A stretch of DNA of 7,700 nt from DATDAW01 sp036524675 (lineage in GTDB: Bacteria; Verrucomicrobiota; Verrucomicrobiia; Chthoniobacterales; DASVRZ01), in contig DATDBU010000086.1 in assembly GCA_036524675.1 (NCBI GenBank), positions 1-7,700 of the forward strand, written 5' to 3'. Under the pieces are notes generated by a model, which did not search any database, was not told the origin of the DNA, and saw nothing but the letters and a program-made list of their open reading frames with translations. Position 1 is the first letter of the stretch. Each line of letters starts with the position of its first letter. This document shows, in pieces, positions 1 through 6,874 of this stretch. The position numbers and the translations under genes are program-made.

Positions 1-4
1 TATC

Positions 5-1429
5 ATGAGCACAGCCACCGCCACCAATACCGGCACAATCGTCCAGGTCATCGGACCCGTCGTGGACGTCGATTTCAGCGAAACCGGAGTCATACCCAAG
101 ATTTACGAAGCCCTCGAAATCGAATTCGAAGTCGCAGGCCAACTGACCAAGCTTGTTCTCGAAGTCCAGCAACATCTTGGTGAAGGCTGGGTGCGCGCCA
201 TTGCCATGAGTTCCTGCGAAGGTCTCCGGCGCGGATTGACTGTCACCGCCACGGGCGAATCCATTACGGTGCCGGTTGGGGATGGCATCCTGGGCCGCAT
301 TTTCAACGTTACGGGTGATCCCGTCGATGAGCGGGGACCTGTCGAATTTCAGAAGCGTTACCCCATTCATCGCCCCGCCCCTCCCCTGGTTGACCAGGAG
401 ACGTCGGCGTCCATTCTTGAAACGGGCATTAAAGTTATCGATTTGATTTGTCCATTCACCAAGGGCGGCAAAGTCGGTGCATTCGGCGGCGCAGGCGTAG
501 GTAAAACGGTTGTGATTCTCGAGCTCATCAACAACATCGCCAAACAACATGGCGGCTTTTCGGTTTTCGCCGGCGTTGGCGAGCGTTCCCGCGAAGGAAA
601 CGATCTCTACCACGAAATGAGCGAAGCAGGGGTCATCAATCAGGAAGACCTCAGCAAATCCAAAGTAGCGCTGGTGTACGGCCAGATGAACGAACCTCCC
701 GGCGCGCGTCTTCGCGTTGCGCTTTCGGCCCTTTCCATGGCCGAATACTTCCGCGACGAAAGGAACCAGGACGTGCTCCTCTTCATCGACAACATCTTTC
801 GCTTCAGCCAGGCCGGCTCTGAAGTCTCTGCGCTGCTCGGGCGCATCCCATCTGCTGTTGGTTACCAGCCAACACTCGCCTCTGAAATGGGCGCCCTCCA
901 GGAGCGAATCACTTCGACCAACAAAGGCTCGATTACATCGGTCCAAGCGGTCTACGTCCCGGCGGACGATCTAACCGACCCGGCCCCGGCGAACACGTTC
1001 GCCCACTTGGATTCGACAATCGTTCTGGAGCGTTCCATTGCCGAACTGGGTATTTATCCGGCGGTCGATCCGTTGGCATCAACTTCCAAGGCGCTCTCAC
1101 CGGATGTCATTGGTGATGAACACTACAACGTCGCACGTGGGGTCCAGAAGGTGCTCCAGCGCTACAAAGACTTACAGGATATCATCGCCATTCTCGGCAT
1201 GGATGAACTCAACCCGGAGGACAAGCTCACGGTTTATCGCGCTCGCAAGATCCAGCGCTTCCTCAGCCAGCCGTTCGCCGTCGCAGAAGTCTTTACCGGC
1301 ACGCCGGGACAATACGTCACGCTTCCCGAAACCATTCGCGGCTTCAAAGAAATTCTCGAAGGCAAACACGACAGTGTGCCCGAGGGGAATTTCTACATGA
1401 AAGGCGGCATCGATCAGATCAAGGACTAA
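5..1429 (+). CDS. atpD: F0F1 ATP synthase subunit beta
   Basis: Catalytic beta subunit of the F1 sector, which makes ATP from ADP and phosphate on the cytoplasmic face of the membrane using the proton (or sodium) gradient. The 474-residue product is full length for the family. An N-terminal beta-barrel region (about residues 8-80) precedes the nucleotide-binding domain, with Walker A GGAGVGKT near residue 160, the catalytic GVGERSREG segment near 196, and Walker B LLFIDNIFRFSQAGSE near 257. The segments LGRIPSAVGYQPTLA and VYVPADDLTDPAP follow, and the C-terminus ends normally at GNFYMKGGIDQ. Residues ICPFTKGGKVG before the P-loop replace the more usual APYAKGGKIG; I recall this form from Verrucomicrobia. 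Only four bases precede the ATG, so its ribosome binding site and the expected upstream atpG cannot be seen. Two epsilon-type genes follow on the same strand, as in an atp operon. Confidence 0.98.
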   Translation: MSTATATNTGTIVQVIGPVVDVDFSETGVIPKIYEALEIEFEVAGQLTKLVLEVQQHLGEGWVRAIAMSSCEGLRRGLTVTATGESITVPVGDGILGRIFNVTGDPVDERGPVEFQKRYPIHRPAPPLVDQETSASILETGIKVIDLICPFTKGGKVGAFGGAGVGKTVVILELINNIAKQHGGFSVFAGVGERSREGNDLYHEMSEAGVINQEDLSKSKVALVYGQMNEPPGARLRVALSALSMAEYFRDERNQDVLLFIDNIFRFSQAGSEVSALLGRIPSAVGYQPTLASEMGALQERITSTNKGSITSVQAVYVPADDLTDPAPANTFAHLDSTIVLERSIAELGIYPAVDPLASTSKALSPDVIGDEHYNVARGVQKVLQRYKDLQDIIAILGMDELNPEDKLTVYRARKIQRFLSQPFAVAEVFTGTPGQYVTLPETIRGFKEILEGKHDSVPEGNFYMKGGIDQIKD

Positions 1430-1513
1430 ACCAACCTCCGATTTTGATTTTCGATTGAGCAACACCACTCTGGTTCAGCTCGGATAGTCGAGGGTCCGAA
1501 AGACAAAATTCTC

Positions 1514-1753
1514 ATGCCTCTTCAACTCGATATCGTTACGCCCGAAAAGAACCTCTATTCCGGGCCAGCCGATATGGTCGTTGTTCCAGCTGTGGAAGGC
1601 GAAATGGGTATCATGCCCATGCATATTCCGCTCATGACGGCTTTGAATCCGGGCCAAATCGCTGTAACCAAGGATGGCAAAACCGATTATTTGGCCATAA
1701 ATGGTGGTTTCGTCGAGGTGACTGCGTCATCCGTAACGATTATCACCCACTAG
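1514..1753 (+). CDS. Short ATP synthase epsilon-like protein, N-terminal domain only
   Basis: A 79-residue homologue of the epsilon subunit (AtpC) ending where the N-terminal beta-sandwich ends; the C-terminal two-helix domain is absent. Conserved epsilon features are visible: DIVTPEK at the start, PAVEGEMGIMPMHIPLM in the middle and GGFVEVTASSVTI near the end. By eye it matches the full-length AtpC downstream at about 55 of 78 residues. Roughly 29 of those shared residues use a different synonymous codon, so the copies diverged long ago while protein sequence was conserved. It lies 84 bp after atpD and 56 bp before the second copy. Spacing to the nearest purine-rich stretch (GAAAGA, about 1498-1503) gives only a weak ribosome binding site. 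The in-frame codons after the TAG (AENGEDIKR) loosely recall the start of the helical domain, then TAA and TAG follow. It could be a functional short epsilon or a truncated relic. Homology is clear; function is inferred. Confidence 0.8.
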   Translation: MPLQLDIVTPEKNLYSGPADMVVVPAVEGEMGIMPMHIPLMTALNPGQIAVTKDGKTDYLAINGGFVEVTASSVTIITH

Positions 1754-1784
1754 GCCGAGAACGGAGAAGACATCAAACGAATTA

Positions 1785-1806
1785 GGGGTTAATAGATAGG
1801 CACCCC
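1785..1806 (+). promoter_or_regulatory. Possible small hairpin just before the atpC start codon
   Basis: GGGGT (1785-1789) can pair with ACCCC (1802-1806), forming a 5-bp stem with a 12-nt loop that ends three bases before the ATG at 1810. The loop holds the only Shine-Dalgarno-like bases (AGG, 1798-1800) and two in-frame stops of the upstream reading frame (TAA TAG). Such a structure could limit initiation on the full-length epsilon, but a stem this short may arise by chance. Confidence 0.25.
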
Positions 1807-1809
1807 CTT

Positions 1810-2214
1810 ATGCTTCAACTTGAGATTGTTACACCCGACCACCGGGCATACTCGGATGCCGTGGACATGGTCGTGATACCCGCAGTAGAGGGAGAGATGG
1901 GTATTCTTCCCCTCCATATTCCGCTCATGACCACCATTAATCCTGGCGAACTCGCTGTGGTTAAAGGTGGAAAGACAGATTATATGGCCGTCGGTGGCGG
2001 ATTCGTCGAAGTGACCGCATCATCCGTCACCGTCGTCACTGACATGGCTGTGGCTGAGGAAAGGATCGATGAAGCAGCCGTGCAGGAAGCCATCGACCGA
2101 GCCGAAGCAAGGTTGAAAGAAACGAACCTTGAAGGTGAGGAACTTGCGACCGTGGAGGCATCCATTCAGCGTTCATTGGCGCAACTTCACGTCAAACGCC
2201 GCCGCCATAGCTAA
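1810..2214 (+). CDS. atpC: F0F1 ATP synthase subunit epsilon, full length
   Basis: Epsilon subunit of the F1 central stalk. It couples gamma rotation to the c-ring, and through its C-terminal helices can inhibit ATP hydrolysis. The product is 134 residues, the usual family length. The N-terminal beta-sandwich covers about residues 1-80, with EIVTPDH, PAVEGEMGILPLHIPLM and GGGFVEVTASSVTVVTD. A helical C-terminal domain (about 82-130) is rich in Glu, Ala and Arg (AEERIDEAAVQEAI, RAEARLKETN), followed by a basic tail (VKRRRHS). The ATG at 1810 is preceded by a weak AGG at nine bases. It is the second epsilon-type gene after atpD and the only one with the helical domain, so it is the best candidate for the standard subunit. 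Its stop codon overlaps the stop of the convergent methyltransferase gene. Confidence 0.95.
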   Translation: MLQLEIVTPDHRAYSDAVDMVVIPAVEGEMGILPLHIPLMTTINPGELAVVKGGKTDYMAVGGGFVEVTASSVTVVTDMAVAEERIDEAAVQEAIDRAEARLKETNLEGEELATVEASIQRSLAQLHVKRRRHS

Positions 2215-3263
2215 ACACCCTTCTTCGTCAATACGGCCAACGTCTCGATCTCTGCCGTTTGCGGAAACATATCGAACGGCGTGATCCGCCTGACGTCAAA
2301 TTCGCCCGCCAAGCGCGCCAGGTCGCGGGCCAGTGTCGACGGCTCGCAGCTGACGTAACAGATCTGAGCCGGCGGATGATTGACAATTGCCCGAACAACA
2401 CCGGTCTCGATTCCTTCCTTTGGGGGATCGAGAATAAGCACGGTGCCGTTGGGAGCATCGCGCAAGGCATCTCCCAAATGCAGCGCAACGTCTCCCAATT
2501 GGTAATTTTCGTGAGGTGCCGATTCTTTACGTGCGCTGTCAACGGCGTGACGACTCCATTCGATACCAATCAGCTGATCGAATCGGTCTCGCCAACGCTT
2601 GAGAAAAAAACCGGAGCCGCAATACGCATCTACGAGCAACGGTCCTTCGAGTGGCAATGCTTCACCGACAGCCTGCGCCAGGATTTCCGCTACGGAATCG
2701 TTCGTCTGGCGGAACGTTCGTTCTCCGTGCTGTTCGCGAAGAGTAAAATGACCTTCCTTTCCGCGCCGTAGTCGCAACTCTTCGAGCTGCGCATTGACGG
2801 CGTCAGACGCCAGAAGACAACGCCCAATATCGACGATGCTTCGTCGGTCTGTGCTGACGAATCCCGTCACGTTGTTTTGGCGATGGACTGTAATCCGATT
2901 TCTATATCCAAACGGAAGCGGCGAAGGAATTACGGCATCCACGTCCACGTCTAGTTTGCCGATACGGCGAATCGCCTGTTCGACCTGTTTCCACTTCATT
3001 TCCAGTTGAAGCGTATAATCCGCGTGCTGGTAAGCGCATCCGCCGCAATTTCCAAAATACGGGCATGGGGCTTTTACGCGGTGCGGCGATGCCTCCCGCA
3101 CACGTACAACGCGTCCTTCGGAAAAGCTTTTCTTATCCGCAATAATTTCAACCTCAACGACCTCTCCCTTTAGGGTGAACGGCACGAACACCACTTTCCC
3201 TTCATGTCGGCCGATACCTTTTCCGCCAAAAGCAACGTCTTGAATTGCCAGGGTGACCGTCAT
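2211..3263 (-). CDS. TrmA/RlmD-family class I SAM-dependent RNA (uracil-5-) methyltransferase
   Basis: Likely transfers a methyl group from SAM to C5 of a uridine in rRNA or tRNA. From the ATG at 3263 the protein has 350 residues. Residues 1-60 form a TRAM-like RNA-binding domain (QDVAFGGKGIGRHEGKVVFVP). Four cysteines at C67, C73, C76 and C149 match the family's 4Fe-4S ligands (CPYFGNCGGCAYQH, then DIGRCLL). The FRQTN motif (184-188) corresponds to the family's FxQxN. The SAM-binding loop is VDAYCGSGFF (211-220), followed by LDPPKEG (278-284). The catalytic cysteine is C306 in YVSCEPSTLARD, and the general-base glutamate is probably E340 in FPQTAEIETLAVL. It is shorter than the roughly 430 residues of E. 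coli RlmD, mainly in the central region. An upstream GTG at 3407 would lie beyond the terminator palindrome, so the ATG at 3263 is preferred; AGGAAG lies about 14 bases before it. Whether the target is rRNA or tRNA cannot be read from sequence. Confidence 0.9.
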   Translation of the reverse strand: MTVTLAIQDVAFGGKGIGRHEGKVVFVPFTLKGEVVEVEIIADKKSFSEGRVVRVREASPHRVKAPCPYFGNCGGCAYQHADYTLQLEMKWKQVEQAIRRIGKLDVDVDAVIPSPLPFGYRNRITVHRQNNVTGFVSTDRRSIVDIGRCLLASDAVNAQLEELRLRRGKEGHFTLREQHGERTFRQTNDSVAEILAQAVGEALPLEGPLLVDAYCGSGFFLKRWRDRFDQLIGIEWSRHAVDSARKESAPHENYQLGDVALHLGDALRDAPNGTVLILDPPKEGIETGVVRAIVNHPPAQICYVSCEPSTLARDLARLAGEFDVRRITPFDMFPQTAEIETLAVLTKKGV

Positions 3264-3365
3264 TGAAAAAACGGTCTTCTTCCTGTTGTGCTGTGTCGAT
3301 TCAAAAGTGGAAATTCCGACGGCGCTTTGAGACCGGGGGCCCAAATCCGGCAACGCTTCCCGGCG

Positions 3366-3398
3366 CAATAAAAACCTCCCCAGCCGGCTGGGGAGGTT
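3366..3398 (-). terminator. Rho-independent terminator of the 3432-3842 unit
   Basis: Positions 3373-3398 form a perfect 26-bp palindrome, with arms AACCTCCCCAGCC and GGCTGGGGAGGTT. On the minus strand the hairpin is followed by TTTATT (3372 downward), the T tract of an intrinsic terminator. It lies 34 bp after the stop of the minus-strand gene ending at 3432. On the plus strand the following bases are ATAAAG, so termination in that direction is unlikely. With no unpaired centre, the RNA loop must open a few central GC pairs. Confidence 0.85.
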
Positions 3399-3431
3399 AT
3401 AAAGCACAACAGAACAACGATCGAATAAATC

Positions 3432-3842
3432 CTATCGCGAGCTGTAATTCAGCACCGGCTTGGAATCGGTGTCGAAGCCGAGTTCAGGCGGAAATTCTCC
3501 GTAAACGTTATGATGATACCGGGTGGGACTCCGGAGATACGGTTTGTAACTGCCTTTGTTGATCGCGAACGGAAAAGTGAAGATCTCGTAGAGACCGATG
3601 CCCAACCTTTCGCCGAACCGGCGCACTCCATAGACGACGCCTACGGAAAGTGCGGCCGCATTGCCGTCGATATTGTTATAATGAGGGATTTGCGACGGTA
3701 TTTCGGTGTAGCCGAAAGCGACATTGGAAATCCCGCGGCCGAGTTTACGGGTGGCGTTGAATTTCTTTGCCGGTGGGTCCTGAATATCGGCAAACGCTGT
3801 GGATGCCACAGCAAATAGGAGGAGGGAGCAGAGGACACGCAT
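3432..3842 (-). CDS. Small secreted protein, TIGR04073-like (exosortase system-associated)
   Basis: A protein of 136 residues from the ATG at 3842; a GTG one codon earlier (3845) is the alternative, and GGAAAG just upstream fits either poorly. A clear signal peptide is present: MRVLCSLLLFAVASTAFA with likely cleavage after AFA, before DIQDPP. The mature part has KLGRGISNVAFGYTEIP, then a Gly/Arg-rich stretch (YGVRRFGERLGIGLYEIFTFPF) and SYKPYLRSP. This pattern resembles the TIGR04073 family, small exported proteins found in species with exosortase systems, including Verrucomicrobia; their function is unknown. The assignment is from memory of the family's motifs. No exosortase gene or PEP-CTERM sorting signal is visible in the window. 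It lies 71 bp downstream of the ExoD-like gene on the same strand and may be co-transcribed with it, and a strong terminator follows. Confidence 0.75.
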   Translation of the reverse strand: MRVLCSLLLFAVASTAFADIQDPPAKKFNATRKLGRGISNVAFGYTEIPSQIPHYNNIDGNAAALSVGVVYGVRRFGERLGIGLYEIFTFPFAINKGSYKPYLRSPTRYHHNVYGEFPPELGFDTDSKPVLNYSSR

Positions 3843-3913
3843 CACTTTCCATTTAGCAAAAAGGCCTGGCCGAAAGCAACCCTATTCTTCAAAAACTCTG
3901 GGGATGTTCCCGC

Positions 3914-4600
3914 TTACCAAATGTGGTGCCAGAGCCATTCCAAGCCATTTTTGCCCAACCAGAATGCAAGCCCGATGTAAACCACCGCCAGGATAGACAT
4001 CACGAAGCCGATGCAAACGAAAATGCCGTCACGTTCGATGAGGCCAGCCGCAAGGAGGATAATGGAAATGGCCGGGACGGAGTTTGTTCCCGGAAATGGC
4101 AGGGGAAGACAAAGAAGAAATCCTCCAAAGGCCATCCCCCAACCTATCACCTTGATCGCAAATTGGTTATGCATGAACTGCATGCGCGGTCTCGCAATCC
4201 TTTCGAGTGCCCGTGTGACGCGAACCACACCATGGATCAGCTTCTCCAGCCGGTGGAAAGAAATCGTCCGAGTCCGGATTTTTCGCGGCAGCCAGGGCTC
4301 TCGTCCCAGGGCGATGTTTGCGCTGATAAACAGGATGGCGATGCCAAATGGAAGGGAAAACGGGAGCGGAATCGGCAGAATAAACGGAAGGGAAAGCAGT
4401 AAGACAAACACAGCAAATCCCTCCCTCGCCAGCAGTTGCTCTAAATCTTTAATGGCAAGATCCCTGCCGGCAGAGTGATCAAGGATTTCATTGAAGTGCT
4501 GGGAAATGCGCTTGCGTGGCGAAATCACGAGGACGCCGGGCTCAAGGGAAGAAGTGCTCACGTAGGCGGGATAGGTAGTTTGAATTTTGGCAACCCGCAC
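3914..4600 (-). CDS. ExoD-family membrane protein (exopolysaccharide synthesis)
   Basis: Integral inner-membrane protein of 228 residues resembling the ExoD family, named from Rhizobium exopolysaccharide mutants; its biochemical role is not settled. A cytoplasmic-looking N-terminus (about 30-60, SQHFNEILDHSAG, LEQLLAREG) leads into a hydrophobic Pro-rich region (61-98) with LPFILPIPLPFSLPFG. A basic linker follows (105-145, including RMQFMHNQF), then further membrane segments at about 148-167, 174-187 and 191-214, with LCLPLPFPGTNSVPA. The repeated LPxPxP sequences ending in Pro-Gly are the family hallmark. The start is uncertain: the frame opens with GTG at 4600 with no clear Shine-Dalgarno sequence, and a later GTG at 4528 would still give the whole conserved part. 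The gene is divergent from hemW with 23 bp between the predicted starts, and shares direction with the secreted-protein gene downstream. Confidence 0.85.
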   Translation of the reverse strand: MRVAKIQTTYPAYVSTSSLEPGVLVISPRKRISQHFNEILDHSAGRDLAIKDLEQLLAREGFAVFVLLLSLPFILPIPLPFSLPFGIAILFISANIALGREPWLPRKIRTRTISFHRLEKLIHGVVRVTRALERIARPRMQFMHNQFAIKVIGWGMAFGGFLLCLPLPFPGTNSVPAISIILLAAGLIERDGIFVCIGFVMSILAVVYIGLAFWLGKNGLEWLWHHIW

Positions 4601-4623
4601 CTGAAAACTGCCGCAGGCGGGTT

Positions 4624-5739
4624 ATGATGGCGAAAATGAATCCGGTGCGTCACTTATACGTTCACATTCCGTTCTGTCCAAAAGTGTGTCCGTATTGTTC
4701 GTTTTATAAGGAGGCCTCGGATCGAAATAAAACGCAGCAATTTTTGGATGCGGTATTGACGGAAGCGGAAGTTCGGAACGGGGATTTTAATATTCAACCT
4801 GAAACGATTTTTTTTGGCGGCGGCACGCCGACGGCATTAAGCACGTCACAATTGACGTATCTTCTAACGGGGCTTCGGGAGCGGCTGGACCTGTCACAGA
4901 TCGCGGAGTGGACGTTGGAGATGAATCCGGCAACAGTATCGCTGGAGAAAGCTCTACGACTTCGGGAACTCGGAGTGAATCGAGTCAGCATGGGCGTCCA
5001 GGCGTGGGACGAACCGACGCTGAAGAAGCTGGGTCGAGTGCATTCCGCAGCGCAAGCCCTGAAATCGTTCCGGATCTTGCGCACGGCCGGTTTTGATAAC
5101 GTCAACCTCGACTTGATCTTTGGTGTGCCGGGGCAGACGCAAGAAAAATGGTTGGAGTCACTTCAGCAGACAATCGATCTCGAACCCGAGCACATTTCGG
5201 CGTATTGTCTTACATACGAAGAAGATACGGAATTTTTTCGGCGATTTCAGAAAGGCGAACTCGTGCAGGATAATGATGCAGATGCCGAACTCTTCGAACG
5301 GACAATGGATACCCTCGGCGAGGCGGGATACGATCAGTATGAGCTGTCGAACTACGCTAGACGAGGCCGGGAGTGCCGGCACAATTTGGGATACTGGCTC
5401 GGAAAAAATTACGTCGGGCTCGGCCCGAGCGCTTTTTCAACATGCGGTCTCGACCGGTGGCAAAATATCGCGGATACCAAGACCTATTACAGTAGGATTC
5501 TCTCAGGGCAGGACGTCACAAGTTTCAGCGAAACGGTAACTCCTCAAGTTCACCAGGCCGAAACGATCGCATTCGGCCTCCGAACGAATCGAGGTGTCGC
5601 GGCCGCTAAACTGACGGATTGGCCGGATGCGACAGAGGAGTTTTCGAGTCTTGGTCTGATTATGGAGACCAACGGTCGATTTTTCCTCACACGCCGGGGA
5701 AAAATGGTAGCTGACACAGTAGCCGGAGCGTTTGTTTAA
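4624..5739 (+). CDS. hemW: Radical SAM heme chaperone HemW
   Basis: HemN-like radical SAM protein of the HemW type, which binds heme and is thought to deliver it to membrane respiratory proteins; it is often misannotated as coproporphyrinogen III dehydrogenase. The 371-residue length fits HemW and is shorter than HemN. The 4Fe-4S motif is C18-x3-C22-x2-C25 in HIPFCPKVCPYCSF. The SAM-binding glycine motif FFGGGTPT is at 63-70, followed by LEMNPATV (98-105), RVSMGVQAWDE (120-130), NLDLIFGVPGQT (161-172), ISAYCLTYEEDT (191-202) and QYELSNYA (238-245). The family signature CRHNLGYW is at 251-258, then VGLGPSAFS. A small C-terminal winged-helix-like region ends at GAFV. The gene opens ATGATGGCGAAAATG; the first ATG is used, but 4627 or 4636 are possible and no clear ribosome binding site decides between them. 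It converges on ansB with a 61-bp gap. Confidence 0.95.
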   Translation: MMAKMNPVRHLYVHIPFCPKVCPYCSFYKEASDRNKTQQFLDAVLTEAEVRNGDFNIQPETIFFGGGTPTALSTSQLTYLLTGLRERLDLSQIAEWTLEMNPATVSLEKALRLRELGVNRVSMGVQAWDEPTLKKLGRVHSAAQALKSFRILRTAGFDNVNLDLIFGVPGQTQEKWLESLQQTIDLEPEHISAYCLTYEEDTEFFRRFQKGELVQDNDADAELFERTMDTLGEAGYDQYELSNYARRGRECRHNLGYWLGKNYVGLGPSAFSTCGLDRWQNIADTKTYYSRILSGQDVTSFSETVTPQVHQAETIAFGLRTNRGVAAAKLTDWPDATEEFSSLGLIMETNGRFFLTRRGKMVADTVAGAFV

Positions 5740-5800
5740 AATAGGAATGTGCCAGCCGGACAGCCCAAATAGAGAGACAGGGATCTCCGGGCAATAGAGC

Positions 5801-6874
5801 TCAATACTGGTAAAAGTAGTCCTGCAGTTTTTTCACATCCGAAGTTTTCGGTGAGGCCATCATCAATAGAATGCGAGCTTTCTGTGCGCTCAACTCCATT
5901 CCCGCGATGAATCCGAGTTTGTCGTCATTGACTTCGACGTTACGATCCACAATGCCGCTACCAGCGCGCGAACAACGCACTACCGCGACGCCTTTCTTCG
6001 CCGCATTCTCCAGGGACGCCAGCGCGGAGTCCGTCGTGTTGCCGTCGCCGACGCCGGCGAGCACGATGCCTTTCACATCCTTCTCAACGAGGACGTCGAT
6101 CAAGTCGCCATTCAGATTGGCGTACGAATACACCACTTCCACGCGCGGCAGATCTGCTGCGGTCAGACCATCCACGGAGAACTCACTCCTTGTGTTGTCC
6201 CGGGTGGTGTTGATGGAATAGAAGAAGACCTTGCCCGTGTTCATCATGCCGGCGATACCGCGGTTCGGGGACACGAATGTGTCCACACGTGTCGTGTGCA
6301 TCTTCTGCACCTCGCGTGCGTAGTGAATCGTGTCATTGAGAACGACGAGCGGGCTGCGGCCGCTGGCTTCCGGATTGCTGGCGAGTGCCACAGCATTGTA
6401 TAGATTGATTGGTCCATCGGCGCCGATAGCAGTCGCAGGACGCATCGAGCCAACGAGCACCACGGGCTTGTCACTTTTTACGACGAGGCTCAGGAAATAG
6501 GCTGTTTCTTCCATCGTGTCCGTGCCATGGGTAATGACCACACCGTCCACATCATCGCTCTTCAACGCCTCGTTGACACGCGTTGCCAGCTTGAGCCAGA
6601 CCTCATGGCTCATCGTCTGGCTCCCAATGTTGGCAACCTGTTCGCCCGAGATCTCGGCAATCGTTTTCAGCTGTGGCACGGCCTTGATGAGATCATCCAC
6701 CGAAAATGTTCCGGATTTGTATCCAGCATCTGCCTGCGTGGCCTGCGCCCCGGCAATTGTTCCGCCTGTCGCAAGGACTTTGATTTTCGGCAGTGCCCAA
6801 GCGAAGGGGGCAAATGCCACCATTGCCGCTAGAATGGAGGTAACTAGTGAAGTCTTGCGTGCTTGGATTTTCAT
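5801..6874 (-). CDS. ansB: Periplasmic type II L-asparaginase
   Basis: Hydrolyses L-asparagine to aspartate and ammonia, probably in the periplasm, so it can supply nitrogen from outside the cell. The 357-residue precursor has a signal peptide with a basic start (MKIQARK), a hydrophobic core and likely cleavage after WA at residue 27. The mature enzyme aligns with E. coli AnsB to its last residues (FYQY against FNQY). Catalytic residues are visible: T39 in LATGGTIAG, Y52 in the flexible loop, S85 in NIGSQ, T118-D119 in THGTDTMEETAYFL, and K191 in REVQKMHTT. VGSMRPATAIGADGPINLYNA (141-161) and GVGDGN also match. The cysteines of the E. coli disulphide are not present at the matching positions. 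No strong Shine-Dalgarno sequence precedes the ATG at 6874. It is transcribed alone, with a long upstream region that could hold its promoter, though I could not identify a convincing one. Confidence 0.96.
   Translation of the reverse strand: MKIQARKTSLVTSILAAMVAFAPFAWALPKIKVLATGGTIAGAQATQADAGYKSGTFSVDDLIKAVPQLKTIAEISGEQVANIGSQTMSHEVWLKLATRVNEALKSDDVDGVVITHGTDTMEETAYFLSLVVKSDKPVVLVGSMRPATAIGADGPINLYNAVALASNPEASGRSPLVVLNDTIHYAREVQKMHTTRVDTFVSPNRGIAGMMNTGKVFFYSINTTRDNTRSEFSVDGLTAADLPRVEVVYSYANLNGDLIDVLVEKDVKGIVLAGVGDGNTTDSALASLENAAKKGVAVVRCSRAGSGIVDRNVEVNDDKLGFIAGMELSAQKARILLMMASPKTSDVKKLQDYFYQY

Noticed and set aside
1514..1789. Read-through of the TAG in the short epsilon gene to make a longer protein.
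   Set aside because: Read-through would add only about a dozen residues before TAA and TAG, and would not restore the helical domain.
3264..3407. N-terminal extension of the methyltransferase from a GTG at 3407.
   Set aside because: The extension would be translated through the terminator palindrome at 3373-3398 and does not resemble the family's N-terminus; the TRAM-like domain begins right after the ATG at 3263.
3923..4478. Long plus-strand open frames opposite the ExoD-like gene.
   Set aside because: They are antisense shadows with Lys/Arg-rich translations and no recognisable motifs, whereas the minus-strand frame has clear membrane segments and ExoD signatures.
5740..5800. Bidirectional terminator between hemW and ansB (CCGGA ... 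TCCGG).
   Set aside because: The pairing arms are 5 bp with a loop of about 25 nt and no T tract follows on either strand.
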